A stretch of DNA of 64,000 nt from Aliisedimentitalea scapharcae (GTDB lineage: Bacteria > Pseudomonadota > Alphaproteobacteria > Rhodobacterales > Rhodobacteraceae). Positions 42,492 to 51,262 of this stretch are shown here, piece after piece. A model generated the notes under the pieces. It searched no databases. It had not been told where the DNA came from and saw only the letters and a list, made by a program, of their open reading frames with translations. Location: positions 992,001-1,056,000 of the forward strand of contig NZ_CP123584.1 of the NCBI RefSeq assembly GCF_045277565.1. Direction: 5' to 3'. The position numbers were made by a program, and so were the translations under genes. Within the stretch, counting starts at the first letter, position 1. Every line of letters starts with the position of its first letter.

Positions 42492-43163
42492 ATGAAATGG
42501 AACCTGCCCAATATCCTGACTGTCCTGCGCCTGCTTGCTGCGCCCGGGGTGGCTATCATGTTTCTCTATTTTTCTCGCCCGCATGCGGATTGGCTGGCGC
42601 TGTTGCTGTTCCTGTCCGCGGCTATCACGGACTTTTTTGACGGCTATCTGGCGCGGGCCTGGCGGCAGGAAACCAAGATCGGTGCCATGCTGGATCCAAT
42701 CGCCGACAAGGCCATGGTGGTCATCGCCTTGATGGTCATCGTGGGCTATTCTGCCAGCCATTGGATGCCCTGGCTGGTGTTGCCTGCAACGGTTATCCTG
42801 TTTCGCGAAGTGTTTGTGTCGGGTCTGCGGGAATACCTCGGCGATACGGCTGGGACGCTCAAGGTGACAAACCTGGCCAAATGGAAGACAACCGCGCAGA
42901 TGACGGCCATTTCGGTCCTGTTTGGTCAGGGTATTTTTGAGCACTATCTTGTGATGTCGTCGTTTGGCATGGATCAAGGGATCGTTGATCAGATCATGGC
43001 GGGAGAGATCGAAGACACTCAGGGCTTGCGCTGGAAATTTGAGGGCATGATCTGGACTGGACGGTTGGGATTGTGGCTCTTGTGGATTGCGGCGGCCCTT
43101 ACATTGATCACTGGGGCGGATTATCTGCGTAAGGCGATGCCGCACCTCAAGGAGACTCGATGA
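42492..43163 (+). CDS. pgsA: CDP-diacylglycerol-glycerol-3-phosphate 3-phosphatidyltransferase
   Basis: About 223 residues, multi-pass inner-membrane enzyme making phosphatidylglycerol phosphate. The CDP-alcohol phosphotransferase motif is complete: D47, D50, G51, A54, R55, G64, D68 and D72. The start MKWNLPNILTVLRL is usual for PgsA; an ATG four codons earlier is possible. It overlaps moaD by four bases, tying a lipid gene to two molybdopterin genes in one transcript, an order I associate with Rhodobacterales. Confidence 0.93.
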   Translation: MKWNLPNILTVLRLLAAPGVAIMFLYFSRPHADWLALLLFLSAAITDFFDGYLARAWRQETKIGAMLDPIADKAMVVIALMVIVGYSASHWMPWLVLPATVILFREVFVSGLREYLGDTAGTLKVTNLAKWKTTAQMTAISVLFGQGIFEHYLVMSSFGMDQGIVDQIMAGEIEDTQGLRWKFEGMIWTGRLGLWLLWIAAALTLITGADYLRKAMPHLKETR

Positions 43164-43408
43164 TGGACATTCTCTATTTTGCATGGGTGCGCGAACGCAT
43201 TGGGTTGCCGCGTGAAACGGTGAAGACATCTGCCGAGACCGTGATGGACCTGGTGACTGAATTGCGCGGCCGTGAACAACGCTATGAGGCAGCCTTTGCC
43301 GATTTGTCTGCTTTGCGTGTCGCATTGGATCAGGATCTCAGCGATTTTGACGCGCCATTGGCCGGGGTACGCGAAGTTGCGTTTTTTCCGCCAATGACCG
43401 GAGGGTGA
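43160..43408 (+). CDS. moaD: molybdopterin synthase small subunit
   Basis: 82 residues, ubiquitin-like fold ending in the required Gly-Gly (MTGG), whose C-terminus carries the thiocarboxylate sulfur for molybdopterin. LYFAWVRERIGLP opens the fold as in MoaD. It overlaps pgsA by four bases and abuts moaE, its partner. Start ATG at 43160; the following ATG is a possible alternative. Confidence 0.95.
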   Translation: MMDILYFAWVRERIGLPRETVKTSAETVMDLVTELRGREQRYEAAFADLSALRVALDQDLSDFDAPLAGVREVAFFPPMTGG

Positions 43409-43413
43409 CCATT

Positions 43414-43863
43414 ATGCGTATCTCGGTTCAGGAAGCGCCGTTTGACCTGGGTGTCGAAAGCGAGGCCTTTGCTCGGAACGCTGAACAGATTGGCGCAATC
43501 GTTACCTTTACCGGAGTGGTGCGCGACAGCGATGCCGGTCGCTTGCAGGTCATGGAAATCGAACACTATCCGGGCATGACCGAAAAGGCGTTGGCAGCCA
43601 TCGCGAATGAAGCTGTAGAGCGCTGGGACCTGGGAGATGTTCTGGTGATCCATCGTTTCGGCCGTCTGGCCCCAGGCGAACGTATCATGATGGTCGCGAC
43701 AGCCGCCCGGCATCGTGTCGCGGCGTTTGAAGCAGCCGAATTTCTAATGGATTATCTAAAGTCTCGGGCTCCCTTCTGGAAGAAGGAACTCTCTGCAACA
43801 CAAAGCACATGGGTTGCCGCCAAAGACGAGGATGAAGATGCATTGAACCGATGGGCGCGCTGA
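43414..43863 (+). CDS. moaE: molybdopterin synthase catalytic subunit
   Basis: 149 residues. MoaE binds precursor Z (cPMP) and inserts two sulfurs from MoaD. The catalytic lysines lie in DYLKSRAPFWKKELS, and GAIVTFTGVVRDSDAG near the start and HRFGRLAPGERIMMVA are family blocks. GGAGG precedes the ATG at 43414 by nine bases; a GTG overlapping the moaD stop is less well placed. It ends the uvrC-side conserved block; accessory DNA begins after it. Confidence 0.96.
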   Translation: MRISVQEAPFDLGVESEAFARNAEQIGAIVTFTGVVRDSDAGRLQVMEIEHYPGMTEKALAAIANEAVERWDLGDVLVIHRFGRLAPGERIMMVATAARHRVAAFEAAEFLMDYLKSRAPFWKKELSATQSTWVAAKDEDEDALNRWAR

Positions 43864-44331
43864 CAGGCTGGTCCTGAAAGGCGCGCCTTTGGCGCTCAGG
43901 TTGTCTCGTTGTCGCCCTGCGGGCTCCGCCTCGGATTGGTGATAGGTTCGCCGGGAATCGAGGTCCCATTTTTGGCGTGATGTACTCGCGTGATCACTCA
44001 AGAGTGAAACTTGGAATCTCCCTCGGTGCGGGACACATACCCAATAAACGACGCGTGTAGTGCTGTTGGTCCACCTCAATTGTGTCAGTAATTGTGTCAG
44101 TGGCCGAGACGCCTGCGAGCACGCGGTCCCAGCGGCGTTCAAGACGCCTGTCGCCTTCCAGCAATCGCACCCAACCTACATAAACGGGACAAACAGAAGC
44201 CAGGGGTATCAGCCACAGAAAACAATGCGGAGAAGCCCTGTTTTGCCGATGCAGACAGGGCGGGATCCCCGTTGTTGTCCACATACGATCAAAAGTATGC
44301 TATTTTTCCTGGTGAGACAGGAGGACAGGAC
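43864..44331. other. gap between moaE and the methyltransferase genes
   Basis: No gene is supported. It contains a perfect 14-base palindrome AAAGGCGCGCCTTT at 43877-43890, inside a wider cruciform bounded by CCTGA / TCAGG (43873-43877 / 43896-43900). It also contains a 12-base tandem duplication of AATTGTGTCAGT at 44079-44102. Minus-strand frames give short peptides without integrase or transposase motifs. It looks like the left border of an inserted segment. Confidence 0.45.
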
Positions 44332-45159
44332 ATGCACGACAGCAAATCCGTTTCGGATCATTGGGGAACCGGGGACGTCTATTCCCGAATTGTTGACGCC
44401 ATGCATGCCGCCGGGATCGACCCCGAAACCGTAACGGTGGAACAACTGGCACCGGTTGACCACTTTCACGCCCGTGGATTTCCGGCCACAATCGAACTGG
44501 CCGATGAACTACCGATCGAGGCCGGTCAGCGGATCGTGGATATTGGCTGTGGAATTGGCGGTCCGGCAAGATATCTGGCGCAAAGGTTCGGGTGCCAAGT
44601 GGATGGTTTGGACATCACCGCTCCATTCGTTGATGCGGGCAATCGATTGAGCGCGCTTGTCGGGATGCAAGACGCGGTTACAATTGTGCTGGGTGATGGA
44701 CAAAAGCTACCCTATGACGATGGCTCTTTTGACGGCGGGTACTCTCAACACGTGACAATGAACGTGCGTGATCGCAGCGCCTTTTTCAATGAGGCGTATC
44801 GAGTGCTCAAGCCCGGTGCATTTTTTGCTTTGACCGAGCATGGGTTAGGCAAAGTCGGTGATCCCCACCACCCGTTGCCGTGGTCTGAAGATGGGAGTGG
44901 AGCATATTTGATGCGGCCAGCGGACACCATTGCGGCGCTCGAACAATCGGGGTTCTCAGATATCCAAGTCAGCGATACAGGGGCGAAATACTTGCAAGGT
45001 TACCTGCGCGCCATAGAGATGGCAGAGAAGGGTGAAGCGCCGGTTTTTGGCGTTCACATTCTGCTCGGCAGGCTGGCACCTCAGATTGTGAGAAACGCAG
45101 CTCGAAATATTGAGGAAAAAAGAACACACCCAATTCAGGTCATATGCCGCAAAATGTAA
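44332..45159 (+). CDS. class I SAM-dependent methyltransferase
   Basis: 275 residues. The SAM-binding motif I is VDIGCGIGGPARYLAQRFG starting at 69, followed by VDGLDITAPFVDAGN. The wider pattern (DHFHARGF before motif I; GYSQHVTMNVRDRSAFFNEA after) resembles small-molecule methyltransferases of the sarcosine / dimethylglycine and tocopherol type. A perfect AGGAGG lies before the ATG. It and the next gene are less GC-rich than their neighbours to my eye and interrupt an otherwise conserved gene order. The methyl acceptor is unknown. Confidence 0.85.
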   Translation: MHDSKSVSDHWGTGDVYSRIVDAMHAAGIDPETVTVEQLAPVDHFHARGFPATIELADELPIEAGQRIVDIGCGIGGPARYLAQRFGCQVDGLDITAPFVDAGNRLSALVGMQDAVTIVLGDGQKLPYDDGSFDGGYSQHVTMNVRDRSAFFNEAYRVLKPGAFFALTEHGLGKVGDPHHPLPWSEDGSGAYLMRPADTIAALEQSGFSDIQVSDTGAKYLQGYLRAIEMAEKGEAPVFGVHILLGRLAPQIVRNAARNIEEKRTHPIQVICRKM

Positions 45160-45372
45160 TCAGCCATGTGCCGTTCGTCGCAAGACTGCGCAACACTCGG
45201 TTTGGCCCCAATTGTGTGAGCTCACACGCTCTTTGGCCGAGGGCGGTTCATTCCAGACCGGCTGTTCGCCGCAAAGGCACAGAACGACCGGATCGCGCCT
45301 AAAGCGGACAGGAGATGGCTGGTGTGCTATATTGATGCCGCACATTCGCCCCGACGTTTTGGAAAATAGAGA

Positions 45373-46047
45373 ATGGCTCATATCGAACATCTGAAATCAC
45401 TCTGTCCTCTTGAAGGGCTTGATGTTGTTGATGTCGGAGCAGGTGACGGTGTTTATTCACGCCAATTGGACGCCGCAGGGGCCAAGGTCACGGCGATCGA
45501 AATTGATCCCGAAAAAGTTGAGAGAGCGAAAGAAAATCTACCCGGAAGCATAGACGTGAAGCTGGGAGCGGCTGAAAACCTGCCTCTGACTTTTGGGTCA
45601 CAGGATCTGGTGTGTCTGTTTTTCTCGCTTCACCACGTGCCAATTGCCGCTCAACCCGCTGCCTTCGACGAATTTCGACGTGTTCTGGGGACCAACGGAC
45701 GCCTGCACATTGTAGAACCCTATCCATATGGAACAATGTTCGATGTTGTCCGATTGGTTGAAGATGAAACGATTGTGCGTACCATTTCGCATCAATTATT
45801 GAATCACATGGATCGTGATCAAAGGTTCGCGTTGGAAAACAAGCGGGAGTATGTGTTGACCCGCGAATACCCCTCATTTGAGTTCTTCCTGGAAAAGATA
45901 GTCCTTCCGGATCCCGCGCGTGCCAAGACCTACGAAGCGGTTGCTCCTGAGATGGCGGACACTTTCAATCGTGCGGTAGAATATCTTGATGGGCGGTTCG
46001 TGTTGCACCAACCATGCGCCGCCTACCATTTTTCAGTCACGGGTTAG
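45373..46047 (+). CDS. second class I SAM-dependent methyltransferase
   Basis: 224 residues. Motif I is VVDVGAGDGVYSRQLDAAGA (18-37), followed by AIEIDPEKVERA; LFFSLHHVP and FRRVLGTNGRLHIVEPYPYG are the later methyltransferase_11 blocks. It is not similar enough to the gene before it to be a recent duplicate. It lies 213 bases after that gene on the same strand, with only a weak ribosome site. Together they may modify one compound in two steps, which is inference. Confidence 0.82.
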   Translation: MAHIEHLKSLCPLEGLDVVDVGAGDGVYSRQLDAAGAKVTAIEIDPEKVERAKENLPGSIDVKLGAAENLPLTFGSQDLVCLFFSLHHVPIAAQPAAFDEFRRVLGTNGRLHIVEPYPYGTMFDVVRLVEDETIVRTISHQLLNHMDRDQRFALENKREYVLTREYPSFEFFLEKIVLPDPARAKTYEAVAPEMADTFNRAVEYLDGRFVLHQPCAAYHFSVTG

Positions 46048-46376
46048 TCACGGCACCAACGCCATACGAATTCAGAAGTCCAGTTTGTCCACAAGTCGAC
46101 GGACAAGGCGCGCGCGGCCGGTTAGACAGCAGCGATATGGTTCCCCTGTGGTCTACTTGCTGGCCACGCCCCGAATCTCAGTCTCTTTGGTATGAATCAG
46201 AAGGATATGTTCACGGATCAACAAGAGCCCGAAACCTGACCACAGCGAGCAAAAAATAGCGGGTCCAAAGGGGGCCGGCCATGGGGTTTGCTGCGCCGCG
46301 TACGGCGCGGTGCCAGTCCCTCAGCCGCAATTCTGCATCTTTGATGCAGAGCCAGGACGCGGCAGCATTTCGGGGG
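46048..46376. other. gap closing the methyltransferase insertion
   Basis: No gene is seen. Two small hairpins are present: GCGCCG / CGGCGC near 46290-46306 and TCTGCATC / GATGCAGA at 46332-46339 / 46343-46350. The second lies just beyond the stop of the minus-strand coiled-coil gene, where a terminator would be, but without a T-run. Confidence 0.4.
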
Positions 46377-46691
46377 TCAGCCGTTCAGTTGGCTACGCAG
46401 TTCTTCAGCCTCTTGGCGGGCGTCACGCAGCCCATCCATGGCCGCCCTCAGTTCGGCTTCGGTTTGGGTCAGTTGATTGCTCAACTCGGCTTCGCGTTGC
46501 TGCAGATACGTGATGGCCTGATCGCGTGTTTCTTCGGCTTCGTGCAGCTCCTGGCTCATACGGTCCAGGTCAGCAACGTCGCTTTGGCGCACGCGTGTAA
46601 ACCGGTGCACCAGCCAATTGGCGAACCATCCCAGGGCAAAGGCCACGAACAGGATGGCGGCCGTCGTGATGATGAACTTAATTCTGTCCAT
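46377..46691 (-). CDS. membrane-anchored coiled-coil protein
   Basis: 104 residues: one N-terminal membrane helix (about 6-27, ITTAAILFVAFALGWFANWL) and then a long charged coiled coil (40-103, with EELRSQLNG at its end). The layout suggests an inner-membrane anchor with a cytoplasmic or periplasmic rod. Its start lies 14 bases inside the end of the OmpA-family gene, so translation is coupled and a joint role in envelope structure is plausible. I know no named family. Confidence 0.75.
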   Translation of the reverse strand: MDRIKFIITTAAILFVAFALGWFANWLVHRFTRVRQSDVADLDRMSQELHEAEETRDQAITYLQQREAELSNQLTQTEAELRAAMDGLRDARQEAEELRSQLNG

Positions 46692-48615
46692 TGCTGGTCT
46701 CCTGTTCGGCTTCCTCGGGGGGGGCTGTTTCGTCGGTTAGGGTTGTGGTCATCGGTGTCTCGGCTGCCGTTGCATCCAGCGTGGTTTGCTGCTCGGCGGC
46801 AGTTGAATCAGGGCGGATCAACCAGAATTCGATCCGGCGGTTTGCCTCGCGCCCGTCTTCGGTGTCATTGGAAGCAATCGGGCGGCTTTCTCCATAGCCG
46901 ACTGCGGCCAGAGACGCAGTGCGCACACGGCGTGCACGCAATTCGTTCAACACAGATTGCGCCCGGGACTGGCTAAGCTGCTGGTTCATCGACTCGCGGC
47001 CCTGGCTATCGGTGTGTCCTTGGATTTCCATGCGCACGGGGCCGCAGATCAGCAGGATTTCTGCAATTTGGTCCATGGTTCCCGCCGACGCGCCGGCCAC
47101 CGTGGCCGATCCTGGTTCAAAGGCGATTTTGTTCGACGCCTGGACGGCTGCAATCAATTGCTCGCATTCTTCGGGTTCGGGCACTTTGTCTTCCGGTTCG
47201 GGTGGTGCGCGATAGGTGATGTTCAGCGTGAATGTCTGGGCATCGCCCAGCTTGTCAGAAAGAAGACGGGAAACTTCGCCTTTGGTGTCTTCAAGATGGC
47301 TCACCCCCCGCAGTGTCAACTGATCGGGCGTTACACTGACAAATCCATTGCCCAGATGCGACAGTGCTTCCAGACCGGCCAGCACGCGAACGGGCCAATT
47401 GGACGGCAGGTCAGGGACGATCCGGGTTGCAGTATAGACATTGTCGGACCCAAAACGCGCCTTGGCATAGCTGTCAACCATACGCCGCAATTGCGGATCC
47501 GAAATTCGTCCGCGCAATTGCACCAGACCTTCGGGACTGAGAGTGGCGGAGAATTCCGGGATCGTATCATCGGTGTCCTCGGCGGGCATAGGTCGCACCG
47601 CATGCAGGGCAAAGACTTGAGGCAGGGCAGCTTCCAGATCGCCGACAACACGCTCGAACATGGCTTCATCCACCGTGGGCGTTGCAATCAGGGTGATGTC
47701 AGCGTTGGAAATTGTCACGGACCCACCGCCCAGTTCGGCCAAAGCCTCGAGGCTGGTTTCAGCGGCGTTCGCCCATTTGGGAGAGGGCACGCCCATGCCG
47801 ATCACGCAGGTTTCGGGCCCGGTCAGCTTGGCCTGTTTCGCAGCCTGGATGATCCGATCCCGTGATACCTTGCTTTCGGCGGAACAGGCATCAAATTGGC
47901 CGCCTGTGTCGTCCAGAACATAGCGCAGCGTAAATGGGGTGATCACCGGGCGCGGCGCAGCAATGTCCAACGCCAAACGCAGGCCAGGAGGCGCTGTGCG
48001 GGTCAATTTGGTCGTCAGATCTTTCTTTTCTTCTGCACTATTGGTGATCGCGGTGATCGAAACCTGTCCCGCCACGACCGAAATCTTGGCGCGTGGCAGG
48101 TCACGCAGTGCCACTACGGCAAAACCGATGGCGTCTTCCCACCCGCGCGGCACCGGATAGGAGGCGTTTTCAATCAGATTGGCAAAGCTGCTGCCACCGG
48201 CGATCTCTGCCAGATCCCTGGAGAGTTGATCACGGTTCGACGCCGTGGGAATCAGACCAATCACCGTGATACCCGCGTCATTGCGCAGGATCTCGGCCGA
48301 AAACTCGGGAGCGGCCAGCCCACTGCTGGGGGTTATCTGCATTTCGTCGATGATCCGGGCGGCATCTACCACGCTGCCGGTCACGGAAATGGCTGTAAAT
48401 CGTCTGGCTTCGTCGGGTGCAATCCCGGACAGGGTCACTTGCAGCCCATCGGCCGCAACCTCGGCCCAATCATGCCCGGTTTCATCCAGAACCCGACGTA
48501 CGGCAGTTTCCGAACTGCGCTCGATTCCGGTTACCGCAAAGCTGGCGGTGACCAGGCTAAGCCCTGCAGCAAAGACAAAGCAAACAACGGCGGTCAAAAG
48601 GTAAGAAAGGCGCAT
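46678..48615 (-). CDS. large OmpA-family envelope protein
   Basis: About 645 residues from the ATG at 48615. An N-terminal hydrophobic segment (5-27) is an anchor or uncleaved signal. The long middle holds repeats that look like BON-type domains (for example VTLSGIAPDEARRFTA and ITVIGLIPTASNRDQLSRDL). The end is an OmpA peptidoglycan-binding domain: GHTDSQGRESMNQQLSQSRA and EANRRIEFWL carry the Asp and Arg for diaminopimelate. A Thr/Glu-rich tail of about 40 residues follows. It should link the inner membrane to peptidoglycan. Overlaps the coiled-coil gene. Confidence 0.85.
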   Translation of the reverse strand: MRLSYLLTAVVCFVFAAGLSLVTASFAVTGIERSSETAVRRVLDETGHDWAEVAADGLQVTLSGIAPDEARRFTAISVTGSVVDAARIIDEMQITPSSGLAAPEFSAEILRNDAGITVIGLIPTASNRDQLSRDLAEIAGGSSFANLIENASYPVPRGWEDAIGFAVVALRDLPRAKISVVAGQVSITAITNSAEEKKDLTTKLTRTAPPGLRLALDIAAPRPVITPFTLRYVLDDTGGQFDACSAESKVSRDRIIQAAKQAKLTGPETCVIGMGVPSPKWANAAETSLEALAELGGGSVTISNADITLIATPTVDEAMFERVVGDLEAALPQVFALHAVRPMPAEDTDDTIPEFSATLSPEGLVQLRGRISDPQLRRMVDSYAKARFGSDNVYTATRIVPDLPSNWPVRVLAGLEALSHLGNGFVSVTPDQLTLRGVSHLEDTKGEVSRLLSDKLGDAQTFTLNITYRAPPEPEDKVPEPEECEQLIAAVQASNKIAFEPGSATVAGASAGTMDQIAEILLICGPVRMEIQGHTDSQGRESMNQQLSQSRAQSVLNELRARRVRTASLAAVGYGESRPIASNDTEDGREANRRIEFWLIRPDSTAAEQQTTLDATAAETPMTTTLTDETAPPEEAEQETSNGQN

Positions 48616-48674
48616 AGGCGGTGGTCGTCCGTGAGTGATCCCCCTGTCATACAGAGACAGGGGCAAGGGTTCAA

Positions 48675-49652
48675 TCAGGCGAACAACGCCGCACCAAAGA
48701 AGATAAGCGGAATCAAGCCGGTGTCTCGATTGACGCGGAACAGCTGCAACAACGAGTCATTGTTGTCCGTGTTCAGCGCCCTAAGCTGCCAGGTCAAATG
48801 CCATCCCATGGCCCAGGGCCCGGACAATGCGATGACCAGCGCCAGAACCGATGCATTTGGCATCAGGGCCAGGATAACCGCAAACCCCATAAGGCAGGTC
48901 GTGACGACCAAAAACCGCCGCATCCATCGCGGGGTATCCGAACCGAATAGCCGAGCGGTTGATTTGACCCCGATCAGAGCATCGTCTTCGGTGTCCTGAT
49001 GGGCATAGATTGTGTCGTAAAACAATGTCCAGGCAATCCCGGCAAGGTACAGAAACACGGCTGGCCAGTGCAGCGCGCCCGCATGCGCCGTCCAGGCCAG
49101 CAGGGCACCCCAGTTGAACGCCAATCCCAGAAACACCTGTGGCCACCAAGTAAACCGTTTGGCAAAGGGATAGATGGCAACAGGCAATAGCGACAACACC
49201 CCCAGAGCGATGGTGGCTGGATTGAACGTCAACAGGATAGCCAGTGAAATCAGCGCCTGAATCGCCATCCAAACCAGCGCCTGTTTGACACTGACCTGGC
49301 CCGATGGGATGGGGCGCGACCGGGTGCGTTCGACCTTGTCGTCAATATCCCGGTCGGTGATGTCATTCCACGTGCATCCTGCGCCGCGCATCAACCAGGC
49401 CCCCATGGCACAGCCCAACGCGATCCACAGATCCTCCCAGCGCGGCGACTGGTCCCACAGCATGGCCAGCACCAGCCCCCACCAGCAGGGGATCAGCAGC
49501 AGCCAGGTGCCAATGGGGCGGTCTGCCCGACTGAGCCGCAAATAGGGCCGGGTCCAGGCCGGGGCCCGTGTGTCGACCCAATTGCCTTTGACTGCGTCTG
49601 AAACCTGATCTTTGCGGTCAGGGGCATCTGGTGTTGGTGCATCGCCTTGCAT
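48675..49652 (-). CDS. ubiA: 4-hydroxybenzoate polyprenyltransferase
   Basis: 325 residues, about nine membrane helices. UbiA attaches the isoprenoid tail to 4-hydroxybenzoate in ubiquinone synthesis. Both magnesium-diphosphate motifs are present: NDITDRDIDDKVERTRSRP and DTIYAHQDTEDD. The chosen ATG at 49652 gives a normal N-terminus; an open frame runs far upstream but lies antisense to rsmE and is not coding. Only twelve bases separate its start from that of rsmE on the other strand. Confidence 0.95.
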   Translation of the reverse strand: MQGDAPTPDAPDRKDQVSDAVKGNWVDTRAPAWTRPYLRLSRADRPIGTWLLLIPCWWGLVLAMLWDQSPRWEDLWIALGCAMGAWLMRGAGCTWNDITDRDIDDKVERTRSRPIPSGQVSVKQALVWMAIQALISLAILLTFNPATIALGVLSLLPVAIYPFAKRFTWWPQVFLGLAFNWGALLAWTAHAGALHWPAVFLYLAGIAWTLFYDTIYAHQDTEDDALIGVKSTARLFGSDTPRWMRRFLVVTTCLMGFAVILALMPNASVLALVIALSGPWAMGWHLTWQLRALNTDNNDSLLQLFRVNRDTGLIPLIFFGAALFA

Positions 49653-49664
49653 ATGTAAGATCTC

Positions 49665-50390
49665 ATGAGTGCAAAAGTCAGACTGTATGTAGAGCACCCG
49701 CTGGGTCAGGGGCAATCGGTTCCTTTGGAACGCGATCAGGCGCATTATCTGTTTGGGGTGATGCGGTTGGCCGTTGGCGCGCGGGTGGCGCTGTTCAACG
49801 GGCAGGATGGCGAATGGCAGGCCGAAGTGGCCGAAGCCGGGAAACGCGGCGGTGTTCTGGTTTGTGTTGATCAAAGCCGCCCGCTGCAAATGCCGCCCGA
49901 TCTGTGGCTGCTGTTTGCCCCGATCAAAAAGGCGCGCACTGATTTCATCGTGGAAAAGGCCGCCGAAATGGGCGCGGCGCGGATTGTGCCGGTCCAGACC
50001 GAATTCACCAATTCCGACCGCATCCGTCAGGATCGGCTTCAGGCCCATGCGGTCGAGGCCGCGGAACAATGCGGCGGCACCTATGTGCCCGAAGTGACCG
50101 AGCTGACCAAACTGGGCCGTTTGTTGGACGCATGGCCCGCAGGCCGCCAGTTGATGTTTTGTGACGAGGCCGAAGTGGGCTCCGCCCTGCAGTTGGCGCA
50201 AACAGAACGGGGACTGCCCTGGGCCATTCTGATTGGCCCGGAGGGGGGCTTTTCTGATCGCGAACGTACCCGTCTGGCCGCGCTCCCCTCTTCGCATGTG
50301 GTCAGCCTGGGTCCGCGCATCCTGCGTGCTGACACAGCAGCCGTGGCGGCGATGACGATCTGGCAAAAGGCGCTGGGGGACTGGGGATGA
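49665..50390 (+). CDS. rsmE: 16S rRNA (uracil1498-N3)-methyltransferase
   Basis: 241 residues. RsmE methylates U1498 of 16S rRNA in the assembled 30S subunit. The N-terminal PUA-like part (VRLYVEHPLGQGQSVPL) precedes a SPOUT knot: ILIGPEGGFSDRE and SLGPRILRADTAAVAAMTI form the SAM-binding knot. It leads a plus-strand operon with GNAT, a membrane protein and gshA. Its stop overlaps the GNAT start by four bases. Confidence 0.96.
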   Translation: MSAKVRLYVEHPLGQGQSVPLERDQAHYLFGVMRLAVGARVALFNGQDGEWQAEVAEAGKRGGVLVCVDQSRPLQMPPDLWLLFAPIKKARTDFIVEKAAEMGAARIVPVQTEFTNSDRIRQDRLQAHAVEAAEQCGGTYVPEVTELTKLGRLLDAWPAGRQLMFCDEAEVGSALQLAQTERGLPWAILIGPEGGFSDRERTRLAALPSSHVVSLGPRILRADTAAVAAMTIWQKALGDWG

Positions 50391-51262
50391 TCCGACTGGC
50401 CCGCCCCCAGGATACAGACGCGATCTGGGCATTTCTGAACCCGCGCCGTGCGACGTCGATGTTTTTGTCTGGAAACCTGTTGGATCATGGGATCAACACA
50501 GCGGGTCACCCAAAGGCCAATACGGTTTGGTTGAGCTGGGATCGCGATCAGATTCAGGCAGTTTTTGCTCTGACGGAATATGGGTATTTTGTTTTCGAAA
50601 TTGCGTCCTTTGACCTGCAACAGGGGGCTGAGTTACGCCGGGCGCTAGGTGGGCGGACCCTGCGCGGGATCAACGGGTGCCATGCGCCGTTTGTGAAGAT
50701 ACGCAAGGCTTTGGGTCTAGCGGCGGAACCTGCTGTATTCGACGATTGTAAACCGCACTACCTGCTGGATCTGAAACAGTTGCAGATGCCCAGCGGAGAT
50801 TCGGTCCTGCGCCCGATGCGGGTGGCAGATCTCGCCGTGTTACAGCCCTGGTTCGCCACCTATTCAGCCCAGGTGCTGGGCCTAAGGGAAACCCCGGAAA
50901 ACCGGGCGCTTTCTGATGAGCGGCTGGCACTATTGATTGACAACGGCAGGGGGCGTGTCCTGTGGCTGGGCGGTCAGCCGGTGGCCATGACGGCCTTTAA
51001 TGCGGTGGCCGGCTCCTGTGTTCAGGTTGGATCTGTCTATACACCGTCGCACTTGCGCGGACAGGGTCATGCGCGCCGTGCCGTTGCTCTGCATCTGGAC
51101 GAAGCGCGACAGCAGGGTGTGCAGGAGGCGATTCTGTTTGCAGCGACCCCCGCGGCTGCCCATGCCTATGAGGCAATCGGGTTCCGACGGATCGGAGACT
51201 ACGGCATCGTTGATTTTGCATCCCCAATTGTTCTGCCCGCCAAACCTGAGGTGGCCGCATGA
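50387..51262 (+). CDS. GNAT-domain acetyltransferase
   Basis: 291 residues. Only the last third is clearly GNAT: VQVGSVYTPSHLRGQGHARRA contains the acetyl-CoA loop, and HAYEAIGFRRIGDYGIVDF the closing strand. The first 150 residues may be a degenerate second GNAT-like domain (RLARPQDTDAIWAFLNPR looks like a GNAT start). It overlaps rsmE and the next gene by four bases each. The substrate is unknown; its setting between rRNA methylation and glutathione synthesis does not point to one. Confidence 0.82.
   Translation: MIRLARPQDTDAIWAFLNPRRATSMFLSGNLLDHGINTAGHPKANTVWLSWDRDQIQAVFALTEYGYFVFEIASFDLQQGAELRRALGGRTLRGINGCHAPFVKIRKALGLAAEPAVFDDCKPHYLLDLKQLQMPSGDSVLRPMRVADLAVLQPWFATYSAQVLGLRETPENRALSDERLALLIDNGRGRVLWLGGQPVAMTAFNAVAGSCVQVGSVYTPSHLRGQGHARRAVALHLDEARQQGVQEAILFAATPAAAHAYEAIGFRRIGDYGIVDFASPIVLPAKPEVAA

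Noticed and set aside
44079..44102. CRISPR-like repeat
   Set aside because: Only two head-to-tail 12-mers without spacers; no cas genes anywhere in the window.
43864..44300. Possible remnant of a tyrosine recombinase on the minus strand
   Set aside because: Suspected from position at an insertion border, but the translated peptides lack the Arg-His-Arg-Tyr motifs and any helix pattern of integrases.
49653..50432. Long N-terminal extension of the ubiA frame (up to 585 residues in all)
   Set aside because: It lies exactly antisense to rsmE and shows no UbiA-like sequence; the normal UbiA N-terminus begins at 49652.
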